A stretch of DNA of 64,000 bases, taken from the NCBI GenBank assembly GCA_010912705.1, contig POWB01000001.1, positions 283,659-347,658 on the forward strand. The letters are read 5' to 3'. Below, one piece after another: positions 28,889 to 35,130 of this stretch (positions are counted from its first letter, which is position 1; every line of letters begins with the position of its first letter). This DNA is from Halochromatium sp. (GTDB taxonomy: Bacteria > Pseudomonadota > Gammaproteobacteria > Chromatiales > Chromatiaceae). Made by a program: the position numbers and the translations under genes. The notes beneath the pieces were generated by a model, which saw only the letters and a program-made list of their open reading frames with translations, was not told the origin of the DNA and made no database searches.

Positions 28889-28923
28889 TGGCTCCGAGGC
28901 TCCGAGTAGACAGGGGATTTCAT
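28885..28923 (-). pseudogene. Deletion scar of a vapC gene (13 codons)
   Basis: Between the methyltransferase stop and the MNT start the minus strand reads ATGAAATCCCCTGTCTAC, TCGGAGCCTCGGAGCCAATGA. The first 18 bases match the start of the intact PIN gene at 27512 (ATGAAATCCAGTGTCTAC). The rest matches its end (CTACTCGGAGCCAACGATGA). About 440 internal bases are gone. CTAC occurs at both joints and is kept once, and TCGGAGCC is duplicated at the junction. Confidence 0.85.
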
Positions 28924-31900
28924 GCCGGGTTGCCCTTGGTCTGATCCTGCTCGAAGAACGCCCAGGCCGTCCGATAGTCCTGTTCGCGGTCGGGGCGGAC
29001 GAAGGGGGCTTGATAGCGGATCGTTCGCTCGACCGGGCCGCCGGGCAAGGTGTCGTCCATGAAGGTCTTGGTGACGGTGGCGCCGGCGGGCAGGTCGCGG
29101 ATGTCTTCCCAGCCGAGGGCGATGGCCTGCGGGTTGGGCGGCGACCGGCGCTGATCCGAGGACTCGACTGGGCGCTGCTCGGGCTGTTGGACCGCGTAGC
29201 GGATGCCGGCGTTCAGATCGGCCTTGCGGGCGGTGCGCGGCAGGCCGACACCGACAAGGCCCTTGCTCGGGGTGAAGACGATGCGCCCGCTCTGGTCGTA
29301 CCAGGTGTCGGCCTCGTACTGGCGCATCACCGGGAATTGGACGCGGTAGATGGTCAGCAGCTCGTCGAGGCTGAGGCCGAGGGCTTGGGCGACCAGGACA
29401 TCGATCTCGAGCAGGGCTTGGCGGCGGGCGTAGTCGGTGCGCAGGGCGCAGTGGCGTTGCCAGTTTGGGCTGAGCTGGGTGAAGAAGTTGGTTTCACCAC
29501 GGAGGCACGGAGGACAGGGAGGGCTGTTGCTCTCGGCCGCTGTGGAAGACTCAGCCGCTGTGGCCGATCTGATCGGCTGCGCCTCGATTGCCGTTGCGGG
29601 CGCTCGTCCTGGCTCGTCTTGGGCTGGTGCCCGTGTCGCATCTGCGGTCTGGTCTCCGAGTGCGGCACTGGCGAGCAGTGGTGAGTCGCTGGACCAGCGT
29701 TGCTCGCGGAATTCGGGTTGGAAGCAGGATTGCCAGAGGTCGGCGTAGTGGGTAGTGAGGCAGTTGAGCGAAAGGGTTCTGACTCTTAACGCCCCAAGTA
29801 AGTCCGCTGCGAAATCAATAAACGCGAAGTCATCGAGCATCTGGTGAAGGTTTGCCTTGCCAGTTGACTTGCACATAAAGTCAAAGCACATCGACGAAGT
29901 CATCGCGGCATGATCAACCAGCCTCTGATTAGATTTGTAGCAGTATGAACGTACACCATTCATGTGCCCTACCAGAGTAGGAATGATTGCAGTGGTTAGC
30001 GTTCTCTCGCCAGATTGAGAGAGCATTGCGCGAATACCCAGACGATAATTACCGGTCACTCTTCGGGTTTCAGTCGCAGCGGTTTCGAACCAAGGCACCC
30101 TCGGCGTCCGCTCGGCATACTCCGCCGGCGAGCAATCCGGCACGTAGTTGGTGCGCGGCAGGTAGTCGTCGGGCAAAGTAGCGAGATCTAAGGTCGTGTA
30201 GTGGTGATGAATTCTGCAGACCCTGTTTGGTGTCTTATAGAAAGGGTTGCTGACAAAGAAGTGCGGACCAGAGAGCACCCATTGGCTGGCATCGTCTGGG
30301 AAGCGGGTCTCGCGACGGATGGTGCCATCTTTCTGCTGGTTGGTTTCGTGCCACATTTCCAGCGAGAGGTACTCGCCCTTGAGATCCCCCAAGCGACGCG
30401 GCTGGGCAGCGAATTTCTCTAGGACCGAGATTAGATGCTGGGCCTGCAGCGCAGGCAGCCGAGCTTGCAAGGCCGGAGTACCGGCGTCGTCGTAGAGCTG
30501 CGCAAAAAGCGAGAGCTTATTTGCATCGACTCGGATCAGTCTACTCTTATGCGGAGAAACATCCCATTTATCATTGATATCCTTTAATCCAGGAACAGGC
30601 CCATTTCCATCATGCTCGAAACAGCCATCTATGGTTCTTGGCAGATAAAGGTTCGATATCGAAAAAAAATCTGGGGTTTTCGATACTGGACCATAGACGT
30701 TTACGGAATAGGTTACCCAGTGAAGAATCTCAGCGAATAGTTTCTTTACGTTTACGAACTGATAATGCCCCCGTAATCGCGGATAGACGGCCTCCCGAAA
30801 CACCCCACCCTTGGGATCATCATAGATCCCCTCAGGATGCAAGAAAGCAGCGACACCCTGCGCATGATTCAGCATCCAAGCCTGCGGCAAAAAACACTTA
30901 TACAGATTGGTCTGCACACCCTTCAGCAACGGATAATTCTGCGTAGCATTCAAAAACGCCTGCATCCCCGCCTGCTCGCAAAACTCATCCAGCCAAGCCG
31001 CCTGCATCGCCGGCCAGTCCTCGAACAGCTCGGCGCGCCGACGGGCCAGCTCGGAGGCACTCATCTTGCGGATCGCAATCCGCGGATCGGCCTCACCCAG
31101 GATGCCCTTCTCTTCCCATTCAACCTTGATCCAAGGCGAGTTCCCAATAATCAGATCAAAACCACTCACTCCTCTCTCCTCTCCACTCACTCCTTCTTCC
31201 CCGCCACTCACTCCTTCTTCCCCAAGCTGCCAACCAAAGAGATCGGCAAAGCTCAGCTCCCAATGAAAAAACCGATAACGCCTAGCCAACGCCTCGACCT
31301 GCACAACGCGCGGAACCTGCTCGCGCAGGCGCTGGATGCGCAGCTCGCCGTAGCGGTCGTGCAGGCTCTTGGCCTCGGCCGGCACGCTCAGCGACAGCTG
31401 CCCAGGTTGGTCGTCGAACAGACTCGGCTGCGGCTCGGGCGCCAGTGCTGAGGTCGGCGGCTGGGTCGCGACCGGCGCCGGCTCGGGTGAGAGGTCCAGC
31501 TCGGGCTGCTCGTCGATCTCCATCAGGTTGCCGTCGAGGATGGCGCCGACCTCGGTGATCCATTGGGTGCGGCTGGGCAAGCTGGCGACCTTGTCCAATG
31601 GCCAGAACCAGAGCGCACACCAGTAGTCCATCACCAGCTTGAGCCGCCGATAGGGGGTGGCGAGCGCGCCATCCTCGTTGAGCATGCCGGCCTTGCGGGT
31701 GGCCTCCTTGCTGGCGCGGCTGGTAACGCGGGCCGGGTTGGGATTAGAACCTGCATCGGGGCCGGCATTGGGATCGGGATCGAGGTCGGCATCGGCGCCG
31801 GTCTCGGGCCAGACCGGCAGCAGATCCTCGGTGCGGGCGCGGTCGGCGGCGAGCTGACGCGCGTGCTCCTGCCAGAGGGCGTCGATCTTGGCGCTGAGCT

Positions 31901-34628
31901 GCTTGAGGCGACGGATCTCCAGCTCGGAGAAGCGCCCGAGCAGGCCCTTCTGCCAGGCCTTGACCTGTTTCAGCTCGGCCTCGTAGTAGGTCTTGACCGC
32001 CTTGTTGGCGTAGTCGCAGAAGCCGGCGTCGGGGAGCAGGAAGTGGTAGATCTCATCGGCGCGGCGCGGGGCGCTGGGGGTGACGCGGCGCGGGCTGGTG
32101 TTGAGGTAGCAGTCGGGATTGGGCACCGATTTGCCGTCGCCGGCGCGGCGCTTGAGCGGGGCTTGCAGCTGGCTGACGCTGAACACCTGGGCTCGGGCAC
32201 CGACCAGGCTGTTGCCGGTGAAGAGTTGGTAGCCGAACCAGGGCACGCGCGCTGGCAGCGGGCGGCCTTGGGCGTCGGTCTCGCCGTAGATGGCGTTGAG
32301 CCAGAGGCTGACCTCGGCCAGTTCGGTGGCGATGGGGTTGAGGTCGACGCCGAAGACGTTGGCGTCGGCCAGGCGCATGCGCACCTTTTGCAGCTCCTGG
32401 GCGTATTGGTCGTGCGGGATGCGGCGCTTGAGTTCGATCTGCTTGCGTTCCAGATATTCCTGGGCAAGCTGGTTGACGGTCTCGTTGAGCAAGGCGGCGC
32501 TGCCCATCGCCATCTCGAGCACGCGCAGGCTGAGGATGTCGTCGGCGCTTTTGTCCGCAAGCAGCTCCTTGAGGGCGTACTTGACCAGGCACTGGGCGAG
32601 TGATTGCGGGGTGTAGAAGCTGGCGCTCTTCTGTCGGTCGCGTCCGGCGAGGCGGTAGATGAAACTGCCCTTGGGGTAGAGGCGCAGCTCGCGGCGGCCC
32701 TCGGCGTTGCGAAAGGTGACCTTCTCGCTGTTGTGGTAGTCGCCGATGCGCGCCTGGCCGACGAACCAGCCGTTGGCCAGCGGGTCGGTGCTGCCGCCGT
32801 AGGGGTCGCTGCTGGCACTGCCGGCGGACTCGCTGCTCGCGCCCGCGGTGTTTTCGCTGTCGGCATCGGCATCATCGCCGATATCAAGGCTGTCTGCGGC
32901 GATGCCATCGGCTGCGCGGGCGGCTGCACTGGCAGCTGCGCCACAGGGAGCGCTATCGGATGCGGTATTGGCCGCCGGCATCACCTCATAGAGGTCTTCG
33001 CTGGCGAAGAAGCCGCGATAGGAGAGCAGCGATTCGTAGACGGCGCCGAGCTGGTTGATGGACAGCGCCTGGTAGCTGACGCGGCGGGTGCGCTTGGTGC
33101 GCGGGTCTTTCGCAAAGGACAGCCCGCGCAGCACCGCCTGCCAGAGATGATTGGGAAAGCGGACCTTGTTCAGCAGCGGGGTGCTGGCGGGGTCGAACAG
33201 CTTGCTGTCGAGCGGCGCCAGCTCGAAGGCGTTGAGGGTGGCGGAGCCGACCAGGGCCTGTTGCCGTTGCTCGGTGCCATTGGCGACCAGCGCGAAGAGC
33301 TTGCGCAGGGTCTGGTCGAAGTAGGTGCCGTTCTGCGCGGCGGTGCTGTGCAGGTCGGTCAGGGTCAGGTCGCGCAGGTGCTCCAGGCTGTAGCCGCGGG
33401 CGTAGACATCGCTGCTGTTGATCGGCACATAGCCCAGCTCCGGGCGCGCCTCGATGTAGAACAGGAAGATCAGCCGGTAGACCAGGCGCAGGCATTCGGT
33501 GCTGAGCTGGCCTTCATCGAGACGCTTGAGCGTACCGCTGTAGCTGTAGCCATGCGCCTGGATGAGCTGGCGGGCGGCCTCGTTGCCGAGCAGCTCGATG
33601 GCCTCGCGCAGGGCGTACTTGAGGTCGGTGCTGACGCCGGCGTCGTGCTTGTGGGATTCGGCGTCGAGGCTGTCGAGCAAGCAGCTGAGATCGGCGGCGG
33701 TGTTGGCAGCGTTATCGGCACTGGCGCCAGCGCTGGTGTTGGCCCAGGGGCAGAGGGCATCGCGATGCAGCAGCGCGACGCAGGCGTTCAGGGTCGCGGG
33801 CTGGCGGGCGCCGAGGATCTCGCTCAGATCGAAACGCAGGATGCGGTTGCTGGGCCATTTGAAGCGGTCGATCAGCACCCACTCCAGCTCGCCGATCAGC
33901 AGCACGAAGCGCGGCGGATGATCAGCGGCGAACAGGGCATCGGAGAGGATCTCGGCGAGCGGGCGCGGGGTCTTCTTCTGCTTGCCGAGGTAGGGCGCCG
34001 GAAGCTCCTGAATGCGGAAGTGTTGCGCGCTGAGGATGGCGTCGAGCGGGTCGGTCGGCGGGTCTTCCGGGCGGCGCTTCTGCTCGGGGTTGAAGGCCGG
34101 GATGATGACCAGCTCGGGCAGGACGGCAGCGCCCTGCCCTGGCGCTGAGCCTGCGCCCAGGCTTGTGCCAAGACCGGCGCCTGAGCCAGCACCTGCTCCC
34201 AGGCTTGCGCTCGAGCTTGTGCCCAAGCTCAGGCCGCGGCCAATGGCGGCCCAGAGCGGCAGCGGCTGTCCGGGGCTCCATTCCTGCTCCTGCGGGTCGA
34301 GACGATAGCCCAGTGCTTCAAGCAGACCTTGGTGCAGCTCGCGGTGCCATTGCAAACGCTCGTCGAAGTCCGCGTCGGCGGGCTCTGCGGCATGCTGCCG
34401 GAAGAACGCCTTGGCCAGGCTGGCCAAGCGCTTCGCGGGCGGGTCCGGCGGCTGATCGCCGGCGGCATCAAGGCCGGCCTCAAGGGCGACCTCAGCAGCG
34501 GCCGCTTCCCGCTGCTGCAGCCAGTCCTTGATCCGCGGCTGGAAGCCGTGGGCGAAGAAATGATGGCTGTAGAACTCGTTCTGGTTGACGAGGCCGGGGA
34601 AGAGATCGAGCCTATCCGCGGTTTGCAT
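28920..34628 (-). CDS. Giant Eco57I-type adenine-specific DNA methyltransferase (DrmMI/PglX-like)
   Basis: 1902 residues from ATG 34628 (MQTADRLDLFPGLVNQNEFY); an in-frame TTG at 34691 would add 21 more. The N-terminal 600 residues resemble the region before the methylase in PglX/DISARM-type enzymes. The AdoMet-binding motif VLEMAMGSAALLNET is near residue 700, followed by ANVFGVDLNPIATELAEVSL. Motif IV is GNSPWIKVEW near residue 1163 where the family has NPPW. Three heptapeptide repeats directly precede it. A C-terminal target-recognition part runs to the stop. Low-complexity Gly/Ala/Asp segments lie near residues 150-170, 620-660 and 970-990. No separate specificity gene is present. The ATG of the vapC scar overlaps its stop. 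Confidence 0.88.
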   Translation of the reverse strand: MQTADRLDLFPGLVNQNEFYSHHFFAHGFQPRIKDWLQQREAAAAEVALEAGLDAAGDQPPDPPAKRLASLAKAFFRQHAAEPADADFDERLQWHRELHQGLLEALGYRLDPQEQEWSPGQPLPLWAAIGRGLSLGTSSSASLGAGAGSGAGLGTSLGAGSAPGQGAAVLPELVIIPAFNPEQKRRPEDPPTDPLDAILSAQHFRIQELPAPYLGKQKKTPRPLAEILSDALFAADHPPRFVLLIGELEWVLIDRFKWPSNRILRFDLSEILGARQPATLNACVALLHRDALCPWANTSAGASADNAANTAADLSCLLDSLDAESHKHDAGVSTDLKYALREAIELLGNEAARQLIQAHGYSYSGTLKRLDEGQLSTECLRLVYRLIFLFYIEARPELGYVPINSSDVYARGYSLEHLRDLTLTDLHSTAAQNGTYFDQTLRKLFALVANGTEQRQQALVGSATLNAFELAPLDSKLFDPASTPLLNKVRFPNHLWQAVLRGLSFAKDPRTKRTRRVSYQALSINQLGAVYESLLSYRGFFASEDLYEVMPAANTASDSAPCGAAASAAARAADGIAADSLDIGDDADADSENTAGASSESAGSASSDPYGGSTDPLANGWFVGQARIGDYHNSEKVTFRNAEGRRELRLYPKGSFIYRLAGRDRQKSASFYTPQSLAQCLVKYALKELLADKSADDILSLRVLEMAMGSAALLNETVNQLAQEYLERKQIELKRRIPHDQYAQELQKVRMRLADANVFGVDLNPIATELAEVSLWLNAIYGETDAQGRPLPARVPWFGYQLFTGNSLVGARAQVFSVSQLQAPLKRRAGDGKSVPNPDCYLNTSPRRVTPSAPRRADEIYHFLLPDAGFCDYANKAVKTYYEAELKQVKAWQKGLLGRFSELEIRRLKQLSAKIDALWQEHARQLAADRARTEDLLPVWPETGADADLDPDPNAGPDAGSNPNPARVTSRASKEATRKAGMLNEDGALATPYRRLKLVMDYWCALWFWPLDKVASLPSRTQWITEVGAILDGNLMEIDEQPELDLSPEPAPVATQPPTSALAPEPQPSLFDDQPGQLSLSVPAEAKSLHDRYGELRIQRLREQVPRVVQVEALARRYRFFHWELSFADLFGWQLGEEGVSGGEEGVSGEERGVSGFDLIIGNSPWIKVEWEEKGILGEADPRIAIRKMSASELARRRAELFEDWPAMQAAWLDEFCEQAGMQAFLNATQNYPLLKGVQTNLYKCFLPQAWMLNHAQGVAAFLHPEGIYDDPKGGVFREAVYPRLRGHYQFVNVKKLFAEILHWVTYSVNVYGPVSKTPDFFSISNLYLPRTIDGCFEHDGNGPVPGLKDINDKWDVSPHKSRLIRVDANKLSLFAQLYDDAGTPALQARLPALQAQHLISVLEKFAAQPRRLGDLKGEYLSLEMWHETNQQKDGTIRRETRFPDDASQWVLSGPHFFVSNPFYKTPNRVCRIHHHYTTLDLATLPDDYLPRTNYVPDCSPAEYAERTPRVPWFETAATETRRVTGNYRLGIRAMLSQSGERTLTTAIIPTLVGHMNGVRSYCYKSNQRLVDHAAMTSSMCFDFMCKSTGKANLHQMLDDFAFIDFAADLLGALRVRTLSLNCLTTHYADLWQSCFQPEFREQRWSSDSPLLASAALGDQTADATRAPAQDEPGRAPATAIEAQPIRSATAAESSTAAESNSPPCPPCLRGETNFFTQLSPNWQRHCALRTDYARRQALLEIDVLVAQALGLSLDELLTIYRVQFPVMRQYEADTWYDQSGRIVFTPSKGLVGVGLPRTARKADLNAGIRYAVQQPEQRPVESSDQRRSPPNPQAIALGWEDIRDLPAGATVTKTFMDDTLPGGPVERTIRYQAPFVRPDREQDYRTAWAFFEQDQTKGNPA
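31161..31223. repeat. Three 21-base repeats in the methyltransferase gene
   Basis: On the minus strand three consecutive 21-base units code for GEEGVSG, GEEGVSG and EERGVSG. The array ends directly before the FDLIIGNSPW motif. Each unit is a multiple of three, so copy-number change keeps the frame. Confidence 0.92.
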
Positions 34629-34724
34629 GGCGATGATCCGTAAAACGTCTTTTAACCGCGGCGGGTCCTGTTTCCAGTGACTCCGAAGCAAGGCTTCTTG
34701 AGGCAGCCTCTCTAATGGGAAGAT

Positions 34725-35030
34725 TCAAATCAGGTTCGCGACCTTCAGCAACACGCCGACGATGACGGTGGTTTGGAGCAGACCCGCACCGATCACCCAG
34801 CGCGTTAGCTCGGCCTTGGCTTCAGCGATGTCGCGCTTCAATTCCAGCCGCAGCAATTCGATGTCATGCTTTAGTGCGTCATTGTGTGCGTCCACTTCGG
34901 TCTTGGTCGCCATTTGACGATCGAGAATTTCAGCCAGCGCACGGGCTTGGGTGGCCGCCTGCTGTTCGGTAAAACCGCCAGCCTTGAGCGTCTCGCTGTA
35001 GGCCAGGGTATCGAGAATGAAGCTCGTCAT
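34725..35030 (-). CDS. Small coiled-coil membrane protein (DUF1640-like)
   Basis: 101 residues. A helical N-terminus (LAYSETLKAGGFTEQQAATQ) is followed by a charged coiled coil (about residues 40-73, EVDAHNDALKHDIELLRLEL) and one C-terminal membrane segment (WVIGAGLLQTTVIVGVLLKV). This matches the DUF1640/CCDC90 type of small protein. It sits between the SNF2 and methyltransferase genes on the same strand. Whether it belongs to the defence system or is a passenger is unknown. Confidence 0.8.
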   Translation of the reverse strand: MTSFILDTLAYSETLKAGGFTEQQAATQARALAEILDRQMATKTEVDAHNDALKHDIELLRLELKRDIAEAKAELTRWVIGAGLLQTTVIVGVLLKVANLI

Positions 35031-35092
35031 CGAAAAAACCTCCGCTCAAAGTGCTTCTAACCCAAGTTTAATCTCGTTTCGACAGTGCGGGA

Positions 35093-35130
35093 TGAGGCTG
35101 TCAGATGAGGCTGTCATATTAGGCTGTCAC
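35093..35130. repeat. 13-base repeat across the SNF2 stop codon
   Basis: On the minus strand the unit TGACAGCC plus five variable bases occurs three times (TGACAGCCTAATA, TGACAGCCTCATC, TGACAGCCTCATC). The first copy contains the TAA stop of the SNF2 gene. Since 13 is not a multiple of three, slippage here would change the last residues or the spacing to the next gene. Confidence 0.75.

Noticed and set aside
32604..34148. Long open frame on the plus strand opposite the methyltransferase gene
   Set aside because: Composition is Gly/Ala/Val-rich without any family motif, and it mirrors a strongly supported gene. Such frames are common in GC-rich DNA. The same holds for 35911-37707, 21154-22524 and 22606-23745.
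28920..34628. BREX assignment through PglX similarity
   Set aside because: No PglZ, BrxC, BrxA/B or BrxL gene is in the window.
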